A stretch of 64,000 bases of DNA from Fibrella aquatilis. Lineage in GTDB: Bacteria > Bacteroidota > Bacteroidia > Cytophagales > Spirosomataceae. The notes under the pieces were generated by a model, which saw nothing but the letters and a program-made list of their open reading frames with translations, was not told the origin of the DNA and did no database searches. Below, piece by piece: positions 17,737-25,924 of the stretch. The stretch spans positions 434,001 through 498,000 of the forward strand of contig NZ_JAFMYU010000001.1 of NCBI RefSeq assembly GCF_017353255.1, read 5' to 3'. How positions within the stretch are numbered: the stretch's first letter is position 1; each line of letters opens with the position of its first letter. The position numbers and the translations under genes are program-made.

Positions 17737-18356
17737 GGTGCAAACGCGAAGAATACGGTTTCGTTGTCGCCCTGCATGTGCAGGTTGAACGTGTAGGTCA
17801 GCTGCCCGTTTTGGTCTTCCCGATGGGCCAGCAACGTATGTCGGCGGGCGGGGTCAACGCTGTTCAGCAGGGCATCCTGCGCGTTGGCGTCGACCTCGTC
17901 TGAAAAGTACAGCCGGGTGAACAGGCCGCGCAACGAGCCGCGCATAAACAGCGTGACGTTGATGTAGGGGGCCGCATTCGCTCCCGCTACTACACCGGGT
18001 TTGAGCGTCGTGAACCGGAATTGCCCGTCGGGTAGGGTGCCTGTGCCCATCCGGCCAAAGCCGGTGAAACCGGGTTGCCCGTTGCGGGGTCCAATGGGCG
18101 CGAGGCGGTAGTGTCCCTGCGGGTCGGCCTGCCAGAGTTCCACCACGGCGTCGGGGATGGGGTTGCCCTGCCCGTCGTACACCCGCCCCTGGATAAAAAT
18201 CCGTTCGGAGGCGGCGTAGTCGGCGGGGGTCTGGTCGCTCACCATGGCGTGGTTCATGAGGCTAGTGTAGGGGTAGCCATACTGCTCGGCGGTAAGGCTG
18301 TAGGCAAAAAAAGGCCCTACGGTCTGCGAGGGAGTTTCTCTTAGTAGGTGGGCCAT
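17733..18356 (-). CDS. pcaG: Protocatechuate 3,4-dioxygenase alpha subunit
   Basis: The 207-residue intradiol dioxygenase subunit starts with [14 protein letters not shown], the standard PcaG opening. The beta-sandwich core shows [18 protein letters not shown] and [11 protein letters not shown]. The iron-ligand Tyr/His set of the beta subunit is not conserved here, as expected for the alpha chain. Its ATG overlaps the pcaH TAA by one base (TAATG), which suggests coupled synthesis of the two subunits. Confidence 0.93.
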   Translation of the reverse strand: MAHLLRETPSQTVGPFFAYSLTAEQYGYPYTSLMNHAMVSDQTPADYAASERIFIQGRVYDGQGNPIPDAVVELWQADPQGHYRLAPIGPRNGQPGFTGFGRMGTGTLPDGQFRFTTLKPGVVAGANAAPYINVTLFMRGSLRGLFTRLYFSDEVDANAQDALLNSVDPARRHTLLAHREDQNGQLTYTFNLHMQGDNETVFFAFAP

Positions 18357-19036
18357 TACTGAAACGGGGTTTTACGGTGTCCGTTCAGCACCATGTCGAA
18401 CATGTAAGCCAGGGCAAACTCGGCCTCGGTATGGTCCATGCTAAACTGGGCGATGAGCAGTTCGCGGGCGGGCACGGGCGTGGACTGAAAAATGGGATCG
18501 AAGGCAAACAGCGGGTCGCCGGGGAAGTACATCTGAGTTACCAGCCGCTGTTCGAGGTGGTGGCCCAGCACCGAAAAATGGATGTGGTTGGGCCGCCAGG
18601 CGTTGTAATGGTTGCCCCAGGGGTAGGCGCCGGGTTTGATGGTGTAGAACGAATAGCGGCCTTCGGCGTCGGTCAGCACCCGGCCACTACCCAGAAAATT
18701 GGGGTCGAGGGGGGCATCGTGAATTTCGGCCTTGTGCACGTAGCGCCCCGCCGCGTTGGCCTGCCAGATTTCAATCAGGACGTTGGCCAGACCCCGCCCC
18801 TGCTGATCCATCACCCGGCCCGTTACCTTGATTCGTTCGCCAATGGGTTCGCCGTTGACGCGGGCGTTTTTGGTCAGGTCATGGTCAAATTCGCCCAGCA
18901 CCGACTCCCCGAAAACTGGCATCGACACGTCGCGGAGGTGTTCAGGCACAAGCAGCAGCGGCCGGGTCGGGCTGCGCAAGATGGTCGATTTGTAGGCAGG
19001 GTACAGGTGCGGGGGGTGCACGTCGAGGTCGGGCAT
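18356..19036 (-). CDS. pcaH: Protocatechuate 3,4-dioxygenase beta subunit
   Basis: The 226-residue catalytic subunit opens protocatechuate between its hydroxyls to 3-carboxy-cis,cis-muconate. The ferric iron ligands are visible: Tyr in GRYVHK, Tyr in KPGAYPW, and the two histidines in RPNHIHF. GRVMDQQGRGLANVLIEIWQ matches the subunit interface strand. The gene is one base downstream of the pcaC stop and overlaps pcaG. Confidence 0.95.
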   Translation of the reverse strand: MPDLDVHPPHLYPAYKSTILRSPTRPLLLVPEHLRDVSMPVFGESVLGEFDHDLTKNARVNGEPIGERIKVTGRVMDQQGRGLANVLIEIWQANAAGRYVHKAEIHDAPLDPNFLGSGRVLTDAEGRYSFYTIKPGAYPWGNHYNAWRPNHIHFSVLGHHLEQRLVTQMYFPGDPLFAFDPIFQSTPVPARELLIAQFSMDHTEAEFALAYMFDMVLNGHRKTPFQ

Positions 19037-19037
19037 G

Positions 19038-19418
19038 TCAGGGATTCGTTTCGGTAAAGATGGCCTTGGCCAGTTTCATGGCTCCGTTCGTGACGGGTAC
19101 GCCCGCGTAGATGGCCGTGTGCAGCAGCACTTCCTGCACGTCGGCGGGGGTAGCGCCGGTATTTTTGGTGGCCCGGATGTGCATGGCCAGTTCGTCGTCG
19201 TGCCCCAGCGCGGCCAGCAGCGCAATGGTGATCAGGCTGCGTTCGCGGGGAGTGAGGCCGGGCCGCGACCAGATGCTACCCCAGGCATTTTCGGTGATAA
19301 ATTGCTGAAAATCAGCATCAAAATCCGTTTTATTGGTTTCGGCCCGGTCTACGTGGGCGTCGCCCAGTACGGCCCGGCGGGTGGCCATGCCCTGTTCATA
19401 TAAGTCGTCTCTAGTCAT
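19038..19418 (-). CDS. pcaC: 4-carboxymuconolactone decarboxylase
   Basis: The 126-residue all-helical CMD-fold enzyme turns 4-carboxymuconolactone into 3-oxoadipate enol-lactone. It shows GLTPRERSLITIALLAALG and the ATKNTGATPADVQEVLLH segment with the active-site region of the family. Length is normal for a stand-alone PcaC. Its start overlaps the end of pcaD by 8 bases. Confidence 0.93.
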   Translation of the reverse strand: MTRDDLYEQGMATRRAVLGDAHVDRAETNKTDFDADFQQFITENAWGSIWSRPGLTPRERSLITIALLAALGHDDELAMHIRATKNTGATPADVQEVLLHTAIYAGVPVTNGAMKLAKAIFTETNP

Positions 19419-20205
19419 GCAAAAAGTCGGCGATAAGGGTTGTCAGGCGGGCGGGATTGTCCACGCACGGCAGGTGGCCGGAGCCTTCCAGTTCGTGGTA
19501 GTCAGCCCCGGTAATCAGGTCGGCCAGTTGCCGCACCAGGGCGGGCGGGGTAGCCACGTCGCCGGTACCGACTATGCAGCGGGTGGGATGCCCAATGCGG
19601 CGGGCCTGCTCGGTGAGGTCAGCATCGCGGACGGCTTCGCAGCAGCGAATGTAGTCGGCGGGGGCACAGGCCATCAGCATCCGCCGAAAAATGGCTACCG
19701 TTGATGCATTATGTTGCCCAAAATCAGGCGTAAACCACCGTTCCATCACCTGACCCGACAGTTGTTCCAGCCCCAGCGTCTGCACCGCCCGGATGCGTTC
19801 GTCCCAGCTTTGCAGCGTACCAATGATATGGGCCGTATCGCAAAGAATCAGCCGTTCTACCCGTTCCGGCTGTTTGTCGGCCAGCACCAGCGCAATGCGC
19901 CCACCTACGGACAACCCTACCGGAATGCAGCGGTCAATGCCCAGCACGTCGAGCAGGCCGATGAGGTCGTCGGTGAAGGCGTCCATCGTGCCGGTAGCCA
20001 GTTGCGAGGCGGGCGTTCCTTCCGACAGCCCATGTCCACGCTTGTCGTAGCGAAGCATATTCACCGACGTGCCCAGCCGCTGAACTACCTCGTCCCAGAT
20101 GCGCAAGTCGGTGCCCAGCGAGTTGATAAACACGAGGGTATGTGGCTGACCGTGGTCGGCCCACTGGTAGTGAACGGCGCGGTGATGCACTTGGGCGAAC
20201 GGCAT
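19411..20205 (-). CDS. pcaD: 3-oxoadipate enol-lactonase
   Basis: The 264-residue alpha/beta hydrolase opens 3-oxoadipate enol-lactone. LVFINSLGTDLRIWD is the oxyanion segment typical of PcaD, VGLSVGGRIAL holds the nucleophile Ser, and ELEGSGHLPCVDNP the catalytic His. It is the first gene of the minus-strand pca operon and lies opposite the AraC-type regulator across a 126-base promoter region. Confidence 0.93.
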   Translation of the reverse strand: MPFAQVHHRAVHYQWADHGQPHTLVFINSLGTDLRIWDEVVQRLGTSVNMLRYDKRGHGLSEGTPASQLATGTMDAFTDDLIGLLDVLGIDRCIPVGLSVGGRIALVLADKQPERVERLILCDTAHIIGTLQSWDERIRAVQTLGLEQLSGQVMERWFTPDFGQHNASTVAIFRRMLMACAPADYIRCCEAVRDADLTEQARRIGHPTRCIVGTGDVATPPALVRQLADLITGADYHELEGSGHLPCVDNPARLTTLIADFLHD

Positions 20206-20228
20206 AGGCTTGGGTGAGGGTAACGGTA

Positions 20229-20236
20229 CAAAAATA
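20229..20236 (-). promoter_or_regulatory. -7 element (TATTTTTG) of the pca operon
   Basis: On the minus strand TATTTTTG fits TAnnTTTG exactly and lies 23 bases before the pcaD ATG. A TTTG further upstream (20264-20267) is a poor -33 candidate because of its spacing, so an activator is likely; the divergent AraC-type protein is the obvious one. Confidence 0.5.
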
Positions 20237-20295
20237 GGCGGGGCAGTCAGGAGGCGGTCAGGACAAACGAATGTAAACTAGCGACAAATCATACA

Positions 20296-20303
20296 TAGCT
20301 TTG
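20296..20303 (+). promoter_or_regulatory. -7 element (TAGCTTTG) of the AraC-type regulator gene
   Basis: TAGCTTTG is a perfect TAnnTTTG match 28 bases before the ATG at 20332. No good -33 box is visible. The two divergent -7 elements are about 60 bases apart, so one regulator could bind between them and act on both. Confidence 0.5.
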
Positions 20304-20331
20304 CCCCCGCCACCGACCCTACCCACTCGGC

Positions 20332-21219
20332 ATGAAGCAAGTTATTCAGAATTACGATGGCCTCTACGGCGAACAGCACGCCGTGATCCTGCCCGACTTT
20401 GTGCAGATCGAACGGATCGAAACGCGGAGCTTTCAGCACAAGTGGGTGATCAAACCGCACATTCACACGCAGCTATTTCAGTTGTTCTGCGTAGAAACGG
20501 GCAACGGCACCGTCTGGTCGGACGCGGGCGAGATCCCGTTTTGTGGGCCGTGCCTGCTGCTCTTTCCCGAAAACACCCTGCATGGGCTGCGCTATGAGGT
20601 GGAGACGACCGGCTTTGTGCTCACTATTTCGGCCTCATTCATTGACGAACTGACCACGAAGATCCCAGCCATTTCGCTCGAAACGACACAGAATCAGGCC
20701 ATCAGTCTTCAGCAGCAACCCGCGTGGTTCGCCTACCTGACCACCCTGCTCAACCGCCTGTCCGACGAAACGGCCGACACCCTGCTCGGCCGGGCGTTTG
20801 TGGTGCAGGCTCTGCTAGCGGCCCTGCTAACGGATGTATTCAGGTACGTGAAGCAACAAATCAAACCCGATTTCGCGCAAAAAAACCGTCGCCTGACCAT
20901 TCTGAGGTTGTTTCAAAAAAGCATCCGGCATAGTCGCGATCCGCAAAAAAACATCGCCCATTATGCCGATGAGCAGCACATTACGGCCGTACACCTCAAC
21001 CGCGTTTGCCGTGACCTGATGCAGAAATCGGCCATGCAGGTGGTGTATGACTATTTTTTGACTGAGGCCCGCAACTACCTCATCCACAGCGACTATACCG
21101 TTGCTGAAGTGGCCTACCGGCTCAACTTCACCGACCCGGCCTACTTCTCTCGCCTGTTCAAAAAACAAACAGGCTCCACCCCAAAAGCTTTCCGGCAGGC
21201 CAATCAGGTGGGATGCTGA
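20332..21219 (+). CDS. AraC-family transcriptional regulator (PobR-like)
   Basis: The 295-residue protein has an N-terminal cupin-like sensing domain (IKPHIHTQLFQLFCVETGNG, FPENTLHGLRYEVE) and a C-terminal pair of helix-turn-helix motifs (residues about 195-290) ending YFSRLFKKQTGSTPKAFR. It resembles PobR-type activators that sense 4-hydroxybenzoate or related acids. It stands between the two halves of the protocatechuate cluster and divergent from pcaD, so it is the probable activator of the pathway; the effector is inferred. Confidence 0.87.
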   Translation: MKQVIQNYDGLYGEQHAVILPDFVQIERIETRSFQHKWVIKPHIHTQLFQLFCVETGNGTVWSDAGEIPFCGPCLLLFPENTLHGLRYEVETTGFVLTISASFIDELTTKIPAISLETTQNQAISLQQQPAWFAYLTTLLNRLSDETADTLLGRAFVVQALLAALLTDVFRYVKQQIKPDFAQKNRRLTILRLFQKSIRHSRDPQKNIAHYADEQHITAVHLNRVCRDLMQKSAMQVVYDYFLTEARNYLIHSDYTVAEVAYRLNFTDPAYFSRLFKKQTGSTPKAFRQANQVGC

Positions 21220-21234
21220 GTGCTTGCTTTGCTA

Positions 21235-21420
21235 TGTAGGTTGCTAACGCGTGGCCCTTCGACTAGGCCGGTCCGCCGGTGCGGTCCCCGACAGGCTCAG
21301 GGTGACAACACAATTGAATCAACTCAGTGAACCTGAATCCACGTCCCTGTCACCCTAAGCCTGTCGGGGACCGCACCGGCGGACCGGCCTAGTCGAAGGG
21401 CCACGCGTCAGCAACCTACA
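21235..21420. repeat. Very long GC-rich inverted repeat, 73-bp arms
   Basis: Arms 21235-21307 and 21348-21420 are complements with a few mismatches around a 40-base AT-richer loop. The outer end is GTTGCTAACGCG/CGCGTCAGCAAC, the same cap sequence other hairpins carry near their loop. The middle holds CGGTCCGCCGGTGCGGT, and the inner end CAGGGTGACA. It lies after the AraC-type regulator and before the convergent pcaB. Confidence 0.9.
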
Positions 21421-21458
21421 GCGCGACAGCAGAGGATCACTTAACACAAACAAGGCCC

Positions 21459-21552
21459 ACCTCCCTGGCCTGTGTCCCCACAGGCCTACGCCGATGCAGG
21501 TACGCGATTGCTGACGCATGCGTAGGCCTGTGGGGACACAGGCCAGGGAGGT
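21459..21552. repeat. Inverted repeat, 32-bp perfect arms
   Basis: Arms 21459-21490 and 21521-21552 are exact complements of a sequence containing GGCCTGTGTCCCCACAGGCC, which is itself a palindrome. The loop contains TTGCTGACGC. Together with the repeat before it, it fills most of the 392-base gap between the regulator and pcaB. No ORF of note lies in that gap. Confidence 0.87.
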
Positions 21553-21611
21553 AGCTAAAAAATTCGTGTAACACTCAGCACCCAGCTTAGACAATCCAAA
21601 CATTTCTTACT

Positions 21612-22685
21612 TCACCCAAGCTGTGACTTCATGCGGGCAGTATCTATTTCCAGGCTGCTGATGAGGTCGTTAGCGTGGTGCAGGTTTGCGGCGGTGAGGC
21701 GTAGCAGCTCACGCACCACGGCCCACTCGGCATGCCAGGGGCCGGCGGCGCGTTCGTGGGGTTGCAGCATGGTGCTTAGCAGCGTGGCTACCAGGGCGGG
21801 GGTGCGGTGGGCAATAGCCACCATAAACGTGCTCGACACCGGGTTGCGCTTGTGCGGCATCGACGACGACCCGCCTTTGCCGTCGGCGGCACCTTCGCGC
21901 ACCTCCCCTACTTCGGTCTGCATCAGTAAAACGACATCGGTAGCCAGCTTGCCCAGCAGGCCGTTGATGGTGCCGAATGCGCCCGCCAGGTCAGCCACGC
22001 GGTCACGTTGGGTGTGCCAGGCATGGGTTGGACTGCCCAGGTTCAGCGCGTCGGCCATCGTTTCACTGATGGTTTTTTGGTGTTCGCCAAAACTGTCACC
22101 GGTGCCAACGGGTCCGCCTAATTGTAAAACAATCACCTCACCAGCAAGCTGTTGCAATTTACCTTTCTGCCGAACGAGGCCATCGAGCCAGGCCGTTGCC
22201 TTCTGGCCAAACGTGATGGGCAGGGCCTGTTGCAGCAGCGTTCGGCCCATCATGGGCGTGTGGACGTGGGCATTGGCCAGGCGGGTGAGCAGATCGGTTA
22301 GCTGGTGCAGGTCACTCAACAATAGCGCGATGGCCATGCGCAGTTGGCCCATCAGCACCGTGTCGATCACGTCCTGACTCGTGGCCCCGCGATGAACATA
22401 AGGGGCAGCTTCGGCGTCACGATCCGCCACCCGCGCCCGCAGGGCCGACACCATCGGAATAGCCGGATTGCCCGCCAGCAGCGTCTGTTGCCGAACGGCT
22501 TCCAGGTCCCAATCGCCTTCCGCGCAGACGGCCCGAATACTCGCCGCTGCGGATTCGGGAATCTCGCCAACGGCAGCCTGCGCCGTGGCCAGGGCCGCTT
22601 CAAAATCCAGCATCAACTGCCATTCGGCTTCGTCGGCCAGGATCGCCTCAATGGCCGGGGTGGTGAAAATCAGGTCTGCCAACAT
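21612..22685 (-). CDS. pcaB: 3-carboxy-cis,cis-muconate cycloisomerase, short form
   Basis: The 357-residue fumarase/aspartase-superfamily enzyme lactonises 3-carboxymuconate. The signature loop is GGSSSMPHKRNPVSST, and HRGATSQDVIDT holds another active-site segment. The start is set at MLADLIFTTPAIEAIL (22685), since the longer frame reads back into the SDR gene. At 357 residues it lacks the C-terminal domain of the roughly 450-residue pseudomonad enzyme. It lies 20 bases after the SDR stop. Confidence 0.9.
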   Translation of the reverse strand: MLADLIFTTPAIEAILADEAEWQLMLDFEAALATAQAAVGEIPESAAASIRAVCAEGDWDLEAVRQQTLLAGNPAIPMVSALRARVADRDAEAAPYVHRGATSQDVIDTVLMGQLRMAIALLLSDLHQLTDLLTRLANAHVHTPMMGRTLLQQALPITFGQKATAWLDGLVRQKGKLQQLAGEVIVLQLGGPVGTGDSFGEHQKTISETMADALNLGSPTHAWHTQRDRVADLAGAFGTINGLLGKLATDVVLLMQTEVGEVREGAADGKGGSSSMPHKRNPVSSTFMVAIAHRTPALVATLLSTMLQPHERAAGPWHAEWAVVRELLRLTAANLHHANDLISSLEIDTARMKSQLG

Positions 22686-22705
22686 ACAGCGGCGAATGTA
22701 AGCGA

Positions 22706-23473
22706 TTAGGCGAACATGCCACCATCGACGGTCATGGCATGGCCCGTCATGAACGACGATTGGTCGGAACAGAGCCACAGCGCCACGTCGGCCACTTCGT
22801 CAGGGCGGCCCATGCGTTTCATGGCCTGATCGTTAGTGAACTTCACCTTCAGTTCGGGGTTGTTACGCAGGTTCAGCCGCCCGTCCATAATCATTGGCGT
22901 TTCAATGGCCGACGGGCAGAGGGCGTTCACCCGGATGTTGTTGGTGGCGTATTCAATGGCGGCGGTTTTGGTCATGCCCACAATAGCGTGTTTGGTGGCG
23001 CAGTAGCCAATGTTGTTGGGATGGCCCTTTAGCGCCGCCGCCGAAGCGATGTTCACGATGGTGCCGCCCCCCTGCTTCAGCAGTTGCGCCAGTTGTGCTT
23101 TCAGGCAAAACCAGGTGCCGTTGAGGTTTACGGCCACATTTTGCGCCCAGGCCGCGTCGGGGTACTCGTGCGTTGGGGCCGAAACGCCGCCCGTAACGCC
23201 CGCGCAGTTTACGGCACAGTCGAGCCGCCCCCACTCGGCTACGGCCCGCGCCACCATAGCCTCCACCTGCTGCTGCTCGGCAATGTTCACAGACATGAAA
23301 ATAGCCGTACCACCAAGCGCAGCAATCTGATTGACAGTAGCTTCGCCCCCTGCCACGTTTACGTCGGCCACCAGCACACGCGCACCCTCGCGGGCGAAGG
23401 CCAGCGCCGTGGCCTGTCCAATACCCGATCCCGCGCCCGTAACCACGCAGACCTTATTTTCGAATCTATTCAT
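22706..23473 (-). CDS. Short-chain dehydrogenase/reductase
   Basis: The 255-residue classical SDR shows TGAGSGIG for NAD(P) binding, NCAGVTG, the catalytic Ser in IVNIASAAAL, and YCATK with the Tyr and Lys. The C-terminal VALWLCSDQSSFMTGHAMTVDGGMFA is standard. It sits between pcaB and an SMP-30 gene, so it probably acts on an aromatic or ring-derived alcohol or dihydrodiol, but no step of the textbook pathway requires it. Confidence 0.85.
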   Translation of the reverse strand: MNRFENKVCVVTGAGSGIGQATALAFAREGARVLVADVNVAGGEATVNQIAALGGTAIFMSVNIAEQQQVEAMVARAVAEWGRLDCAVNCAGVTGGVSAPTHEYPDAAWAQNVAVNLNGTWFCLKAQLAQLLKQGGGTIVNIASAAALKGHPNNIGYCATKHAIVGMTKTAAIEYATNNIRVNALCPSAIETPMIMDGRLNLRNNPELKVKFTNDQAMKRMGRPDEVADVALWLCSDQSSFMTGHAMTVDGGMFA

Positions 23474-23509
23474 CCTTTCGTAAAAAATAGGGCCGTTTAT
23501 CGTCCCTCA

Positions 23510-24553
23510 TCACCAGTGAATCATGGGTTGGCCAGCCACTGGCGACCGGAAATAAGGGACGGTGGTACCGCGCAGACTGCCCAGGTAAACCGTTTGCAGA
23601 TCAGGCCCGCCGAAGGTAAGGCTCGCCAGCCAGGGAGCCAGTGTGCCCATGGTGGCCCCCAACATGTCGGGGGTTACGGCGCGGTTTTCGTAGGCCGTAA
23701 ACAGGGCCTGTTTCGTCGCCGGATTCGACTCATCGAGTAATGTCAACACGTCGCCGTCGGGGGTAATGGCAATGAGTTGGTCGGTGAAAATGAGTGTCAC
23801 CCAGAGGTTGCCGTACGCGTCGAAGGCAAAGCCATCTGGAAACCCATCCAGCCGCGACGGACCGTACACTTCCCGGTCGGTGAGGGTACCGTTGGGCTGT
23901 ACCCGCAACCGCGAAATACGCCAGCTGGTGCTTTCCACCACGTAGAGCCACGCTTCGGCCGGGTCGAACCGGATCTCGTTGGTGCCGCAAAAGCCATCGG
24001 CTACGATTCGGACGCCGTGTTCATCCAGCAGGGCAATGTAGCCGTCAGTTGCCCGCGTGTTGATCTGGTCAGACCAGGGTTCGGTGCGGGTAGTGACGGT
24101 AAACCAGATGCGCCCTTTTGAATCACGCAACGGAAAATTGGCCTTGCCCAGCGATAGACCGTCTATTTCGGTGCAGAGGGTGGTCAGGTGCCCGGCGCGG
24201 GTCATGAGTTCCAGAGCGTTGGTACCCCAGTTAGCTATGATGAAATCGCTACCGTTTGGGGCCAGGCACAGCCCGTTGGGCAGCGACCCCTGCGCCTGAA
24301 TGTAGCGGTTTTCATAGCCAGCAATTGCCTCCGGAGTATTGCCCGGCGCGTCCACGAAGGGCGAGATCAGCTGTTGCGAACCGTCGGGGTTGATTTTCAT
24401 TACTCCCCCACGGGCATCGGCGGTCCAGATGGTGCCGTCGCGCTCGGCCAGAATACATTCCGGGCGTTGCAGATCACGCCCAAGGGTGCGTATAGCAGTC
24501 CGGTCTAACTGCCAGCCAATGAGGGGGTTTGGTCCTTTACTACCGAACGACAT
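23510..24553 (-). CDS. SMP-30/gluconolactonase-family protein
   Basis: The 347-residue cytoplasmic beta-propeller shows LQRPECILAERDGTIWTADARGG near the N-terminus and later QGSLPNGLCLAPNGSDFI and FCGTNEIRFDP, repeats typical of the SGL fold with its metal-binding Glu, Asn and Asp. These enzymes hydrolyse lactones. Its ATG lies within the pobA frame (14-base overlap with the pobA stop), showing that it belongs to the pobA-SMP30-SDR-pcaB region. A lactone step beside PcaD is possible but unproven. Confidence 0.8.
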   Translation of the reverse strand: MSFGSKGPNPLIGWQLDRTAIRTLGRDLQRPECILAERDGTIWTADARGGVMKINPDGSQQLISPFVDAPGNTPEAIAGYENRYIQAQGSLPNGLCLAPNGSDFIIANWGTNALELMTRAGHLTTLCTEIDGLSLGKANFPLRDSKGRIWFTVTTRTEPWSDQINTRATDGYIALLDEHGVRIVADGFCGTNEIRFDPAEAWLYVVESTSWRISRLRVQPNGTLTDREVYGPSRLDGFPDGFAFDAYGNLWVTLIFTDQLIAITPDGDVLTLLDESNPATKQALFTAYENRAVTPDMLGATMGTLAPWLASLTFGGPDLQTVYLGSLRGTTVPYFRSPVAGQPMIHW

Positions 24554-25742
24554 CAGCTGGATAGACCGTTTTCAGGCCCACGTAGTTTTCAGCAATGGTG
24601 GTGGCCATGGCCTTCGAGTAGACGATGTAGTCGAAGCGGGCCTGCTGGAGTTTATTCTCGAACGAACCGTGGGGGGCCTGCTTATGAAACAGGTAGGTCA
24701 TGGTGTTGGAAAAATCCTGCACCCGCCACACCCGCCGCAGGCAGTCGGTGGTGTAGCTGTTCAGGCGGTGAGTCTGCCCTGTCTGGTAGGCCTCGATGAG
24801 GGCAGCGGCCATCAGCTGCACATCGGCTACGGCCAGGTTCAGGCCTTTTCCGCCCGTTGGGGGTACAATGTGAGCTGCGTCGCCCGCCAGAAACAGCCGC
24901 CCGTATTGCATGTTGTCGATCATGAAACTGCGCATGGGCGTGATACCTTTCTCGAAAATGGCACCCCGGTTTAGTTTGAAATCGGTGCCATCGCCCAGGC
25001 GCAGGTCCAGTTCGTCCCAGATTCGGTTGTCGGTCCAGTCGTCCATCCGCTCGTCGTTAGGCACTTGAAGATACAGCCGGCTCACGGTGGGCGACCGCAG
25101 GCTGAGCAGGGCAAACCCCCGCTCGTGGTAGGCATAGATCAGCTCGTCGGAGGCGGGGGCGGCGTGGGCCAGAATACCCAGCCAGCTAAACGGGTAGTCG
25201 ATACGGTGCTCCTGGTAACTGCCGGCTGGCAGCGCGGCGCGGCTGATGCCGTGGTAGCCATCGCACCCGGCCACGTAGTCGCAGTGGAGGGTATGGGTAG
25301 CACCGCCCTGCTCGAACCGGACGCTGGGCGAGTGACCATCCAGTCCCTCGATCTGGGTAGCAACGGCCTCGAACCGAATAGCACCGGCCTGCGCTAACCG
25401 CTTTGCTATCAGGTCCTTAACCACCTCCTGCTGACCGTAGATCGTGATACACCGCCCGCCTGTCAGCTCAGCAAACGGCACCCGCCGCCGAACGCCGTTG
25501 AAGCTCAGGTACACGCCATGATGCTGAAGGCCCTCGCGGTCGAGGCGGTCGGCCACGCCCAGGTCACGCAGCAGATCGACGGTGTTTTGTTCCAGTAGCC
25601 CCGCCCGCACCCGTGATTCCACGTAGTCGCGGCTTCGGTTTTCCAGAATGACCGATTCGATGCCCTGTTGCGCCAGCAGCAGCGCGAGCGTAAGCCCCGC
25701 CGGGCCAGCCCCGATAATGCCAACCTGCGTCGTGATGTCCAT
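24540..25742 (-). CDS. pobA: 4-hydroxybenzoate 3-monooxygenase
   Basis: The 400-residue FAD enzyme hydroxylates 4-hydroxybenzoate to protocatechuate with NADPH and oxygen. It shows the dinucleotide fold VGIIGAGPAGLTLALLLAQQ, the SRVRAGLLEQNTVDLL segment of PobA, VAGCDGYHGISR, and the second FAD motif LFLAGDAAHIVPPTGGKGLN. The start is placed at MDITTQVG (25742), which matches family length (about 394). The minus-strand -7 element ends 3 bases before this ATG, so the message is probably leaderless. Confidence 0.95.
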   Translation of the reverse strand: MDITTQVGIIGAGPAGLTLALLLAQQGIESVILENRSRDYVESRVRAGLLEQNTVDLLRDLGVADRLDREGLQHHGVYLSFNGVRRRVPFAELTGGRCITIYGQQEVVKDLIAKRLAQAGAIRFEAVATQIEGLDGHSPSVRFEQGGATHTLHCDYVAGCDGYHGISRAALPAGSYQEHRIDYPFSWLGILAHAAPASDELIYAYHERGFALLSLRSPTVSRLYLQVPNDERMDDWTDNRIWDELDLRLGDGTDFKLNRGAIFEKGITPMRSFMIDNMQYGRLFLAGDAAHIVPPTGGKGLNLAVADVQLMAAALIEAYQTGQTHRLNSYTTDCLRRVWRVQDFSNTMTYLFHKQAPHGSFENKLQQARFDYIVYSKAMATTIAENYVGLKTVYPADVVR

Positions 25743-25745
25743 GGG

Positions 25746-25773
25746 CAAACGTAGTGGTTTTGTCGAGACAAAA
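25746..25773 (-). promoter_or_regulatory. pobA promoter with TTTTGTC dyad operator
   Basis: On the minus strand TACGTTTG (25753-25746) fits TAnnTTTG and is separated from the pobA ATG by only CCC. Just upstream, 25758-25773 reads TTTTGTC-GA-GACAAAA, a perfect 7-2-7 dyad, which also contains a TTTG near the -33 position. A regulator bound there would contact or block the polymerase; the AraC-type protein or an unlinked repressor could be the binder. Confidence 0.5.
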
Positions 25774-25924
25774 ATGCCCCCCAGCCGCAGGATAGCTGCC
25801 GGATGAACAGGACAATTTCTTGCACAAAGCAAACGCCCCGACCAAACGGGCAGCGTAGTGAGGCAATACGGTAAAGTAGGTTGGGTTGATGCCTTTTCCT
25901 ACAGGATAGTACATTAACCCTTAT

